DNA from: a candidate division NPL-UPA2 bacterium
Lineage (GTDB): Bacteria; Bacillota; UBA994
Length of the DNA stretch: 21,952 bases
Direction of reading: 5' to 3'
Assembly (NCBI GenBank): GCA_018725205.1
Contig: QLUB01000014.1
Span: 1 to 21,952, forward strand
Both the position numbers and the translations under genes were made by a program. The notes under the pieces are model-generated. The model had not been told where the DNA came from. It saw only the letters and a program-made list of their open reading frames with translations, and did not search any database. This document shows positions 5,847-13,543 of the stretch, one piece after another. Position 1 is the first letter of the stretch. Each line of letters begins with the position of its first letter.

Positions 5847-8473
5847 TGCAGCTCGGCTAACCTCTTCTCTAGCTGCGCGAGTTTAACTTCATGTGCCGCG
5901 AGCTTTGCATCTTCGGCGGCGATTAGCGCTGCCGGCGCCTTGGCGCGGAACCCTTCGTTCTGTAGTTTCCCGCGCGCACGGTCAATCTCCGCACACACGG
6001 CACTCTGTTCAGCTTGCAAGCGCCTTACTTCCGCCTCGATATCGACAAGTTGAGACAGCGCTAAGTGAATCTCTGCGCCGGTAACAACAATGCTTACCGC
6101 CTCTCCCTTGGCAAACGGATTTGCCTCCGCCAGCTTTACTCCTTTTCCGCCCGCTAACGCTAAGAGATAGGGAGAGCCCGCTTTGTACACCTCACCCCAC
6201 TCTGCCTCCGCTACCACAGTCAGTTCAACGCGGCGTGAAGGGGCCACACCCATTTCCGCCCTAATGTTGCGGATGGCGCGAATAGCCTCCATCAGTGCGC
6301 TGACTTGCGTTTGCGCCACAACATCTACCCGCCCGGCCGTCTCTGGCCAAGGGGCTACCGTTATGGATGCACCGCGGTGCGGTAACGCCTGCCAGATTTC
6401 TTCAGTGATAAAGGGCATAAAGGGATGTAGCAGCTCTAACGTGCGCGAGAGCGCGTAGCAGAGCACGCGGAGTGTGGTCTTCTTGCTATCTCCGCCAGCT
6501 TGCAGCGCAGGCTTCGCCATTTCAATGTACCAATCGCAGTACTCACTCCACAGGAATTCGTACAGGAGCTTGGCCCCTTCGCCGAACTCAAACTGTTCTA
6601 GCAGTCGTGTAGCTGTGGTGGCGGTGTTGTGAAGCTGCGCCAGAATATACCTGTCAGCTAAGGTCAACTCCCGATCGCTCGGCAGTTCGTCGGCCGCAAT
6701 GACTGTATCCTGCAGGTGGAGCAGCACAAAGCGGGCGGCATTCCACACTTTGTTGCAGAAACTGCGCGTGGCCTCTAGCCTCTCCTGGTAGAATCGCATA
6801 TCGTTTCCCGGAGTATTGCCGGAAAGCAAAGTAAAGCGCAAGGTATCCGCGCCAAACGAGTCGACTACGGCCATCGGGTCGATGCCGTTGCCAAGCGACT
6901 TGCTCATTTTCTTTCCCTCAGCGTCGCGAACTAAGCCGTGAATTAACACATGGCTAAAGGGTGGTCTGCCCGTCAGCTCATAGGACATAAACACCATGCG
7001 CGCAACCCAGAAGTAGATGATGTCGTACCCGGTTACGAGCACTTGGGTGGGGAAGAAGCGTTTGAGGTCGAGCGAGCTTTCGTCTGGCCACCCAAGCGTC
7101 TCAAACGGCCACAGCGCGGAGCTAAACCAAGTGTCTAAGACATCTGTTTCTTGTGTTAGCTCATGCCCATGACAGCTAGGGCATAGAGTTGGAGCGTCGG
7201 CAGACACAATGGTTTCGCTACACTCGCAATACCAAACCGGCAATGTGTGCCCCCACCAAATCTGGCGAGAGATACACCAATCCTTGACGTTCTCTACCCA
7301 ATGCAGGTAAACCTTCGCAAAGCGCTCGGGGACAAACTGCACGATGCCTTCGCGTACGGCGGCTAACGCTGGCTTAGCAAGCGGCTTCATGCGCACAAAC
7401 CACTGCCGGGATACCAAAGGCTCAATTGTCGTGTTACAGCGGTAGCATTCGCCTACCTGCATAGAGTGCTCGCGCGTCTCGACTAGGAGTCCTTGTGCCA
7501 GCAGCTCCTGTAAGAGCTGCTGGCGGCACTCGTAGCGGTCAAGCCCCGCAAAGCATCCGGCTTCGGCGTTCATTGTCCCGTCAAGATTTAGGATCTTTAC
7601 CTGGGGCAAGCCGTGGCGCTCCGCAATCTCAAAGTCGTTAGGGTCATGCGAAGGCGTAACTTTGACCGCGCCCGTGCCAAACTCCGCATCCACATACTCG
7701 TCCGCGATAATGGGGATGCGTCGCCCCAGCACAGGTAGTATCGCTTCCTGTCCAATCAACGCTTGGAAACGTGCGTCATTTGGGTTTACGGCAATCGCGG
7801 TATCGCCAAGTATAGTCTCCGGCCGCGTAGTAGCGACCGTGATATGGCCGCCGTTAGCCAAGGCATAGCGCACTAAGTAGAGCTTCCCCTGGTGTTCGCG
7901 GTGCTCCACTTCGTCATCCGAGATGGCCGTGCGGCAGTGCGGACACCAGTTGACGATGTAACTGCCGCGATAGATAAGACCTCGTTCGTACAGCTTAACA
8001 AAAGTCTCACGCACGGCGCGGCTACAGCCCTCGTCCATGGTAAAACGCTCCCGCGTCCAGTCGCAGGATGCACCGAGTGCCTTAAGTTGATCGGTGATGT
8101 CTTTGCCGTACTGCTCCTTCCACTTCCAGACCTCTGCGACAAAGGCCTCACGGCCTAGGTCGTGGCGATTTTTACCCTCGCGCAAGAGCCTGCGCTCAAC
8201 GACGTTTTGCGTAGCAATTCCGGCGTGGTCAGTACCGGGCAGCCACAATGCGTCGTAGCCCTGCATACGCTTCATGCGGATAATCGCATCCTGCAAGGTG
8301 TTGTCTAGGGCGTGCCCGACGTGCAGGCGATCCGTTACATTCGGCGGCGGAATGACAATGGTAAAGGCTTCCCCTTTGGGCTCTGTGCTCGGGGTAAAGA
8401 AACCTTGTTCGTTCCAGTACTGCGACCATTTACTCTCCACTTGCTTGGGATCATAGATTTTTGGGATGTCCAT
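5843..8473 (-). CDS. valS: Valyl-tRNA synthetase
   Basis: A class I aminoacyl-tRNA synthetase of 876 residues that charges tRNA-Val. Near the N-terminus is the HIGH-type motif PPPNVTDRLHVGHA (HVGH at 51-54), followed by the connective-peptide editing domain (TTRPETILGDTA), the segment DWCISRQIWWGHTLPVWY, and the KMSKS loop at 522-526. The anticodon-binding domain and a C-terminal coiled coil rich in Arg, Glu and Ala complete it. GTG at 8485 is possible, but it overlaps the Shine-Dalgarno AAGGAG; ATG at 8473 is spaced correctly. Expression is probably controlled by the T-box leader upstream, with folC in the same transcript. Confidence 0.97.
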   Translation of the reverse strand: MDIPKIYDPKQVESKWSQYWNEQGFFTPSTEPKGEAFTIVIPPPNVTDRLHVGHALDNTLQDAIIRMKRMQGYDALWLPGTDHAGIATQNVVERRLLREGKNRHDLGREAFVAEVWKWKEQYGKDITDQLKALGASCDWTRERFTMDEGCSRAVRETFVKLYERGLIYRGSYIVNWCPHCRTAISDDEVEHREHQGKLYLVRYALANGGHITVATTRPETILGDTAIAVNPNDARFQALIGQEAILPVLGRRIPIIADEYVDAEFGTGAVKVTPSHDPNDFEIAERHGLPQVKILNLDGTMNAEAGCFAGLDRYECRQQLLQELLAQGLLVETREHSMQVGECYRCNTTIEPLVSRQWFVRMKPLAKPALAAVREGIVQFVPERFAKVYLHWVENVKDWCISRQIWWGHTLPVWYCECSETIVSADAPTLCPSCHGHELTQETDVLDTWFSSALWPFETLGWPDESSLDLKRFFPTQVLVTGYDIIYFWVARMVFMSYELTGRPPFSHVLIHGLVRDAEGKKMSKSLGNGIDPMAVVDSFGADTLRFTLLSGNTPGNDMRFYQERLEATRSFCNKVWNAARFVLLHLQDTVIAADELPSDRELTLADRYILAQLHNTATTATRLLEQFEFGEGAKLLYEFLWSEYCDWYIEMAKPALQAGGDSKKTTLRVLCYALSRTLELLHPFMPFITEEIWQALPHRGASITVAPWPETAGRVDVVAQTQVSALMEAIRAIRNIRAEMGVAPSRRVELTVVAEAEWGEVYKAGSPYLLALAGGKGVKLAEANPFAKGEAVSIVVTGAEIHLALSQLVDIEAEVRRLQAEQSAVCAEIDRARGKLQNEGFRAKAPAALIAAEDAKLAAHEVKLAQLEKRLAELQ

Positions 8474-8485
8474 CGTGTAACTCAC

Positions 8486-8717
8486 TCCTTACGAAAAAAT
8501 AAGACGCCCGAGCCCGTAAAGGGCGGGGACGTCCCGCGGTACCACCTTAATTCCCGCTTGCGCGGCTCTTAGCTTTAACGGGCCCCCCGCTTAGCACTAC
8601 TAGGTTTCATGCCAAGAGCTCCGGGACGACGGCACAACTTGCCAGCGGGCAGGAGACTTTCAGCCACGGTCTCCCTCTCTGATGCCTTGCTCAAGCTCGC
8701 TTTCCCTTCACAGCTTT
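8486..8717 (-). promoter_or_regulatory. T-box riboswitch controlling valS (and folC)
   Basis: The conserved T-box GGTGGTACCGCGG is present on the minus strand at 8546-8534; its TGGT bulge is expected to pair with the NCCA end of uncharged tRNA. The 5' part has stem-I features: a GUGAAGGGAAAGCGAG segment, CAGAGAG, and a hairpin GGAGAC/GTCTCC whose loop contains TGGCTGAAA. In the expected specifier region GTCGTCCCGGAG contains GTC (Val) twice at 8630-8625; I infer GUC as specifier, although I have not folded the whole stem I. The antiterminator would compete with the terminator at 8533-8493. Uncharged tRNA-Val should thus allow read-through into valS. Confidence 0.9.
8493..8533 (-). terminator. 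Rho-independent terminator of the valS T-box leader
   Basis: On the minus strand GACGTCCCCGCCC pairs, with some mismatches and G-U pairs, to GGGCTCGGGCGTC across a TTTAC loop. The run TTATTTTTT follows directly. It lies immediately after the T-box sequence and just before the valS ribosome-binding site, as expected for the alternative structure to the antiterminator. Confidence 0.85.
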
Positions 8718-8722
8718 GCTTG

Positions 8723-8751
8723 AGTATATGTCCACTTAACTGAAAAGTCAA
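8723..8751 (-). promoter_or_regulatory. Sigma-A-type promoter of the valS leader
   Basis: On the minus strand TTGACT (8751-8746) and TATACT (8728-8723) are separated by exactly 17 bases, close to the consensus. Transcription would begin near 8716, at the start of the T-box leader. The -35 box overlaps the TGA stop codon of the upstream gene. Confidence 0.85.
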
Positions 8752-9704
8752 GCGCGGTAGTGCACCGCAAGGCGCAACAGCTCTGCCAGTACAGCGCTCT
8801 GGTCATCCTCTGCTGGGAACCGCGCCCTAATGTAGTATTTGAGGAGATCAAACTCCTCCTCTGGCGTAAGTTGCACCGCAGGGTCGCACACGAGCTCGAT
8901 TACATCAAGCAAAACGATATCTTGCTTTAGCTGACCGTAGTTTAAGGGTCGTACAACGCCGTTGTAGACATACAGGGCGCGCGGCGATGCATCCGCCAGC
9001 CTAACGCCTGTGCCCTTACTGGGCAAGTCTAGGGAAAGACTACCACTTGACGCGTGAAAGACCGCAAGCCGCACCAGCACATCCTGCAGCAACTGCAGTC
9101 GCACGTCAGGTGGGCTTTCGTGCAAGACCGTATCGAGACGTTTCCCGCCCACGGGAGTAAGAATAGCAATATGCTGCGCTCGGTCATAGGCAATCAGGCG
9201 CGGGAATAAATCGCCGCAGCTATTCAGGCGCCGCAGTTGTTCGACCTCGCGGTCAAACTGAGCAGTTTTTTGTTCGATGAGCTTACGCTCTGCGGTGAGT
9301 TCACGCAGAGGGTCCTCTTTAAACTTCGCAGCATCGTCTTGCGAGTGCCCGCCAAGCCGCGCGGGATTCTGCATGACGTTAAAGTCCTCGGCCATCAGGG
9401 GCTTCTGCTGCTGTTCGCGCTCCCGCTGCAGTGACTCCAAGGGGTAAAGAATCTGCACGGTGGCCTGCTGTGTGCTGCCGTCGGTAAAGTCAGCCTCGAC
9501 GTGAAAGTAAGCATGTTCTTCGAGCTCAGCGGGCTTAAGCCACACCGGAATGCGCACAAGCTCTACTTTACGTGGCCCTCTGCCCGTGCTGTCTGTCATA
9601 AACCGCGCTAAGTACCGCCGGTTGATGCGCAAATCCGCAGGGGCGCGCATCCGCCAAACGACAAGAGCTGCCGCAGCTGCCGCCAGCACGTAGAGATAGA
9701 ACAC
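8748..9704 (-). CDS. Unrecognised membrane-anchored protein with coiled coil
   Basis: I do not recognise the family. The 318-residue protein has one hydrophobic segment at residues 2-17, rich in Ala, followed by Arg-rich residues that suggest an N-terminal anchor with the rest in the cytoplasm. Residues 45-90 look like a beta-rich domain, about 90-160 are charged and include a probable coiled coil (130-160), and 165-275 loosely recall a protein-kinase or aminoglycoside-phosphotransferase fold (LFPRLIAYDR, GGKRLDTVL, LVRLAVFHAS). I see no HxD or DxG catalytic motif, so any kinase relation is weak. The GTG start shares one base with the stop of the carboxyltransferase gene (TAGTG), so the two are translationally coupled. 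Confidence 0.7.
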   Translation of the reverse strand: MFYLYVLAAAAAALVVWRMRAPADLRINRRYLARFMTDSTGRGPRKVELVRIPVWLKPAELEEHAYFHVEADFTDGSTQQATVQILYPLESLQREREQQQKPLMAEDFNVMQNPARLGGHSQDDAAKFKEDPLRELTAERKLIEQKTAQFDREVEQLRRLNSCGDLFPRLIAYDRAQHIAILTPVGGKRLDTVLHESPPDVRLQLLQDVLVRLAVFHASSGSLSLDLPSKGTGVRLADASPRALYVYNGVVRPLNYGQLKQDIVLLDVIELVCDPAVQLTPEEEFDLLKYYIRARFPAEDDQSAVLAELLRLAVHYRA

Positions 9705-11080
9705 TAAACCGGATACCCGCCTTTCTTATCCGCGAGGTCGAAGTCTACGCCATACTTAGCCGCAAAGCGGTCCTTAAAGAACTTCTGCGCAACTTGCGGG
9801 AAAAGCGCATAAGAGAGCACATCCTCTTCTTGCTCCATCAGGGACGCGACTTCCTTGCGTACACCGGGAAGCTCAGGTGACAGAGTGTCGGCGAAACGCA
9901 CTGTCACTACCGGCGTATCCCCGATAATCCTCTGACGGAACGCCTCGTCAATCTGCCCCGGAACTCGCCCGTACTGCCCGGCTAGGTAGTTTTTCACTTC
10001 ATTCGAAACCATCTTGTAGCGCTGCCCCGCCACCACATTAAGCACTGCCTGCGTGCCCACAATCTGGCTACTTGGAGTCACCAGCGGCGGGAAGCCAAGG
10101 TCGGCGCGTACGCGCGGCACTTCTGCGAGAACTTCGGGAAGCTTGTGAACTTGATCGCCTAGCTGAGAGATAAAGTTCGAGATCATACCGCCGGGGATTT
10201 GATATGAGATTACGTTTGTGTCAACGTTATATGCACTACCTTTAATCTCCGGATAGTTGGCGAGCAGTTTCTTTAAACGCTCGCTCACCTTAGACAGCGC
10301 CTCAAGGTCAAGCCCTGTGTCATAGGGAGTGCCCTGCAGTGCGGCCACCATCGTCTCCGTGCAGGGCTGACTTGAGCCTAAAGCAAGCGGAGACATCGCC
10401 GTATCAATTACGTCCACACCTGCTTCTACGGCTTTAAGGTAGGCCATAGCGGCCATGCCGCTACTGTAATGAGAGTGAATATCTAGCGGCAGCCCAAATT
10501 CTTGCTTCAAGCGTTTGACGAGCTCGTAAGCGTCTTTGGGTGAAATGAGCCCTGCCATATCCTTAATGCACAGTGAGTCTACGCCCATAGCTACGATCTC
10601 GCGCGCTGTTTCCACAAAGTGCTCGATGCTGTGTAGGGGACTAATTGTATACACCACTGTGCCTTGAGCGTGTCCGCCAAACTCCTTAACTGCGCGAATA
10701 GCGGCAGCCATATTGCGGGTATCGTTTAAAGCGTCAAAGATACGTATGACATCAATGCCGTTCTTTAAGGCTAAACGCACAAACTCGCGCACCACGTCGT
10801 CGGCGTAGTGGCGGTACCCAAGCACGTTCTGTCCACGTAGCAGCATCTGCAGTCGCGTGTCGGGCAAAACTCGGCGCAAGGCGCGCAGCCTCTCCCACGG
10901 ATCTTCGTTTAGGAACCTCAGGCAGCTGTCAAAGGTAGCTCCGCCCCACACTTCCATGGTGTGAAAGCCAATCTTGTTCATGTCTTCGCATATAGGCAGC
11001 ATATCTGCCGTCTTTAGGCGTGTTGCCATCAAGCACTGCTGACCATCCCGCAACGTAGTATCCATTACACGTACTTTCAC
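9704..11080 (-). CDS. Biotin-dependent carboxyltransferase subunit (oxaloacetate decarboxylase alpha / pyruvate carboxylase subunit B)
   Basis: The 458-residue protein has a TIM-barrel HMGL-like domain: DTTLRDGQQ at residues 7-15, LLRGQN at 80-85, RIFDALND at 113-120, CIKDMAG with the likely catalytic Lys173, and metal-binding IHSHY at 201-205. The C-terminal PYC_OADA segment follows. It transfers carboxylate between carboxybiotin and pyruvate/oxaloacetate. There is no C-terminal biotinyl domain (no AMKM motif), so a separate biotin carrier is needed; neither it nor a biotin carboxylase gene is in the window. GTG start with Shine-Dalgarno AAGGAGTGA. Oxaloacetate decarboxylase, pyruvate carboxylase and transcarboxylase roles cannot be separated from this gene alone. 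Confidence 0.93.
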   Translation of the reverse strand: MKVRVMDTTLRDGQQCLMATRLKTADMLPICEDMNKIGFHTMEVWGGATFDSCLRFLNEDPWERLRALRRVLPDTRLQMLLRGQNVLGYRHYADDVVREFVRLALKNGIDVIRIFDALNDTRNMAAAIRAVKEFGGHAQGTVVYTISPLHSIEHFVETAREIVAMGVDSLCIKDMAGLISPKDAYELVKRLKQEFGLPLDIHSHYSSGMAAMAYLKAVEAGVDVIDTAMSPLALGSSQPCTETMVAALQGTPYDTGLDLEALSKVSERLKKLLANYPEIKGSAYNVDTNVISYQIPGGMISNFISQLGDQVHKLPEVLAEVPRVRADLGFPPLVTPSSQIVGTQAVLNVVAGQRYKMVSNEVKNYLAGQYGRVPGQIDEAFRQRIIGDTPVVTVRFADTLSPELPGVRKEVASLMEQEEDVLSYALFPQVAQKFFKDRFAAKYGVDFDLADKKGGYPV

Positions 11081-11116
11081 TTATCTCACTCCTTCATTTT
11101 CCTTACCTATGTACTC

Positions 11117-11145
11117 AGAATACTGTATACATACGTCATTAGCAA
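11117..11145 (-). promoter_or_regulatory. Candidate promoter of the carboxyltransferase gene
   Basis: On the minus strand TTGCTA (11145-11140) and TATTCT (11122-11117) are separated by 17 bases, each with four of six consensus matches. The predicted start is about 30 bases before the GTG. It lies in the 133-base region between divergent genes. Confidence 0.5.
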
Positions 11146-11153
11146 GGCCCTGT

Positions 11154-11183
11154 TTATCATTCGCGCCGGTTTAGGCATACAAT
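11154..11183 (+). promoter_or_regulatory. Candidate promoter of the decayed ABC importer
   Basis: TTATCA (11154-11159) and TACAAT (11178-11183) are 18 bases apart, about 30 bases before the ATG at 11214. A ribosome-binding site AAGGGGG stands at about 11201-11207. The -35 match is weak. Confidence 0.4.
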
Positions 11184-11213
11184 GATGCATCACGACTGAC
11201 AAGGGGGATTACA

Positions 11214-12157
11214 ATGCGCAAGATGCAGCTAGTACTGGTGATTGGGGTACTGATCGCCGCAACCGCAATGAGTTTTGGGTGCAGGCCACGTACCGAAGTG
11301 CGCGACATTGTGTTGTCCGAGGTGATTCACTCAATATTCTATGCTCCTCAATATGTCGCCCTCCATAAGGGGTTCTTCCTTGCAGAGGGACTAAACGTCC
11401 AGCTAGAAGTAGCCCAAGGCGCTGACCGGGGAGCCGCCGCACTACTCTCCGGCAGCGCCCAAGTAGCACTCTTTGGCAGCGAAGCGGCCATATACACTTG
11501 GCAGTAGGGGGCACAAAACCCCATAATCGCGTTCGCACTCCTTTGCCAACGGGATGGGTCCTTCCTTGTGGGACGCACGCCTGACCTAGATTTCACCTGG
11601 CAAGATGTTGTCGGCAGGACGATTGTCCAGAACATCAGACTCGGTGCTACGGCTGCCGCCTTCACCGAGGGCATCGGCGACTTCGTGCAGCTGTGGGAGC
11701 CATCTGCCAGCCGTCTCGTCATGCCGGCGCAGGGCACGTCGTTGCCGCGATGGGCGAGTACAGCGGCGTGCTGCCCTACACTGCCTTCCACGCGACTCAG
11801 ACCTACATGCGGGATAATCCGGAAGTAATTCGAGGGTTTACCCGCGCGATTTATCGCGCGCAGCAGTGGGTGCAAAACAACTCCGCTGCAGATATCGCCG
11901 CCACTGTTCAGCCTTCGTTCCCGGATATGGCCCTCGGGGATATGACTGAAATCATCGTCCGCTACAAGGAACTAGGCGTATGGGCCGTCAACCCACTCAT
12001 CCCTCGCGAGGCTTTCGACCATTTGCAGAACATTATGGTTGCGGCAGGAGAGCTTACGGCAAAATCCCCCTTTGAACAGGTCGTAAACACCGCGATTGCA
12101 GAGCGCGTGATCAACGAGGACCAAGCGGCAGCGGCAAGTCAACGCTGCTGTCGCTAA
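11214..12157 (+). pseudogene. ABC importer substrate-binding lipoprotein (NMT1/THI5-like, NitT/TauT type), inactivated
   Basis: The start is intact: a lipoprotein signal with lipobox-like MSFGC at residues 20-24, then IFYAPQYVALHKGFF, typical of NitT/TauT-type binding proteins. An in-frame TAG at 11505-11507 replaces what is probably a Gln codon (CAG), after which the same frame continues with recognisable sequence (QRDGSFLVGRTPD). Near 11621-11631 some 25-30 residues that family members have between the GKT-like strand and QNIQ appear deleted in frame. Near 11720 one base is missing, and the frame moves to one giving GHVVAAMGEYSGVLPYTAF. The 3' end runs into the ATPase gene at about 12117, beyond which the frame reads out-of-frame ATPase sequence to TAA. 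Substrate unknown. Confidence 0.88.
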
Positions 12158-12720
12158 TGGCCGGCTTAATCAAACCGACGACCGGCGAGATTGTGGTGTT
12201 TGGCAAGCGCGTAACCGGTTCCGACGGCACCTCGGCCTACATGCTGCAGCAAGACTGCCTGCTGGAGTGGCGGAGTGTATTGGACAACGAGCTCTTGGTA
12301 GAGTACGGCCTTTCGGACTTTACACACCTGTATCCCCGACAACTATCCGGGGGGATGAGACAGCGCGTAGCGTTAATCCGTACCTTAGCGGCAGGGCCGT
12401 CTGTATGCCTGCTTGACGAACCGTTCTCAGCCTTAGACTATACCTCGCGTCTCAGTCTCCAAGCGGACGTTAGTGCCATCTTACGTCAGGCAGGTATTAC
12501 CTGCGTGCTTGTCACCCATGACATCCCCGAAGCGATCGCGCTTTGCGACCGCGTCGTAGTTCTTACCAATAGGCCAGGGAAAGTGAAGGCAGACTTGCCT
12601 ATAGCGTTAACCGGTGCCGGCCACTGCCCGATGAGCCGCCGGCAGGCACCTGAGTTCAGGGAGTATTTTGCGCGCATATGGGGGGAGATGGAGCAAAGTG
12701 TTAAGGCAAAGTTTGCGTAA
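12118..12720 (+). pseudogene. ABC importer ATPase, 5'-truncated and internally deleted
   Basis: The reading frame begins directly at the Walker A motif, GPSGSGKSTLLSLMAG, without the roughly 40 residues that normally precede it and without a proper start codon; the first in-frame ATG is at 12157, inside the domain and after Walker A. Q-loop (MLQQD), signature LSGGMRQRVAL, Walker B VCLLDEPFSALD and the switch histidine VTHD are all present. About 20-25 residues between DNELL and VEYGLSDF (near 12291-12303) that relatives have seem to be missing. The upstream junction joins it to substrate-binding-protein sequence, so one deletion removed the 3' end of one gene and the 5' end of the next. It is unlikely to make a functional ATPase. 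Confidence 0.88.
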
Positions 12721-13543
12721 TTACTATCTCAGGAGCGGTAAGGCTCAAACCCCAGGGCATGCTGTTTACCTCACTGAAATGTTCACGCAAAGACTCCTCA
12801 CTCGACTCGCGCAAATCGCCTTGCTGCTTGGGTTCTTGGGAACCTGGGAAGCGATAGTGCATTACCGGTTAATGGATGTGTTTCTGATCAGCAGCCCCCG
12901 AAGGGTATGGCAGACCGTGCTCTGGCTGCATGCTGACGGCGCTCTTTACTGGCATGTCGGCGTGACCACGCTGGAGACCATCGTTGGCTTCGTGAGTGGG
13001 ACGCTGATCGGAACATTCTCAGCAGCACTCCTGTGGTGGCGGCCTTCCCTCTTTGCTGTAGCCGACCCATACCTCACAGTGTTAAACAGCTTGCCAAAGA
13101 TTGTACTCGGCCCGCTGTTTATCATCTGGTTCGGCACTGGCTACGTCACCATCATCGTCATGGCACTAGCCATCTCTCTCATTACCACGATTATTGTGGT
13201 GCACAGCGGGTTCTTGCACGTCGACCCACTAAAGCTTAAGCTGGCTCGCGCATTTGGCGCGACCAAATGGCAAACTTTCTCGCTTATCGTGCTGCCGGGG
13301 AGTCTTCCGACGATTGTTTCCGCGCTGAAGGTGAATGTGGGCCTCTCTTGGGTGGGCGTGATTGTCGGGGAATTCTTAGTATCGCGCGCAGGTCTTGGCT
13401 ATCTCGCCATCTACGGCGGACAGGTCTTAAACATGCATCTGGTGATGACCAGCGTCTTTCTTCTCGCTGTGTGCGCCACAGTGATGTACCAGGCTGTAGC
13501 GCTCTTAGAGCAAAAGGTCAAGGCGAGACACCAGACCGACTAG
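12698..13543 (+). CDS. ABC importer permease (NitT/TauT type, binding-protein-dependent)
   Basis: The 281-residue inner-membrane permease has about six hydrophobic segments (for example ALLLGFLGTWEAIV and VTIIVMALAISLITTIIVV) and the EAA-type cytoplasmic loop ARAFGATKWQTFSLIVLPGS, followed by LSWVGVIVGEFL, typical of SsuC/TauC-like permeases. No lesion is visible. GTG at 12698 has a good Shine-Dalgarno (GGGGGAG) and overlaps the ATPase frame by 23 bases; ATG at 12779 would be the next option. As the other two components are broken, it is probably an orphan or in early decay unless it works with another ATPase. Its stop codon shares a CTAG palindrome with the convergent gene. Confidence 0.88.
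   Translation: MLRQSLRNYYLRSGKAQTPGHAVYLTEMFTQRLLTRLAQIALLLGFLGTWEAIVHYRLMDVFLISSPRRVWQTVLWLHADGALYWHVGVTTLETIVGFVSGTLIGTFSAALLWWRPSLFAVADPYLTVLNSLPKIVLGPLFIIWFGTGYVTIIVMALAISLITTIIVVHSGFLHVDPLKLKLARAFGATKWQTFSLIVLPGSLPTIVSALKVNVGLSWVGVIVGEFLVSRAGLGYLAIYGGQVLNMHLVMTSVFLLAVCATVMYQAVALLEQKVKARHQTD

Noticed and set aside
5814..6458. Plus-strand open frames opposite valS and other long genes.
   Set aside because: They are antisense to well-supported conserved proteins, have low-complexity composition and lack ribosome-binding sites.
11081..11213. Riboswitch in the divergent intergenic region.
   Set aside because: The 133 bases are accounted for by two facing candidate promoters and ribosome-binding sites; no recognisable riboswitch consensus or terminator is present.
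11505..11507. TAG read through as pyrrolysine or by recoding.
   Set aside because: The same gene also has a frameshift and a deletion fusion, other genes in the window use TAG as a normal stop, and no conserved functional reason is visible.
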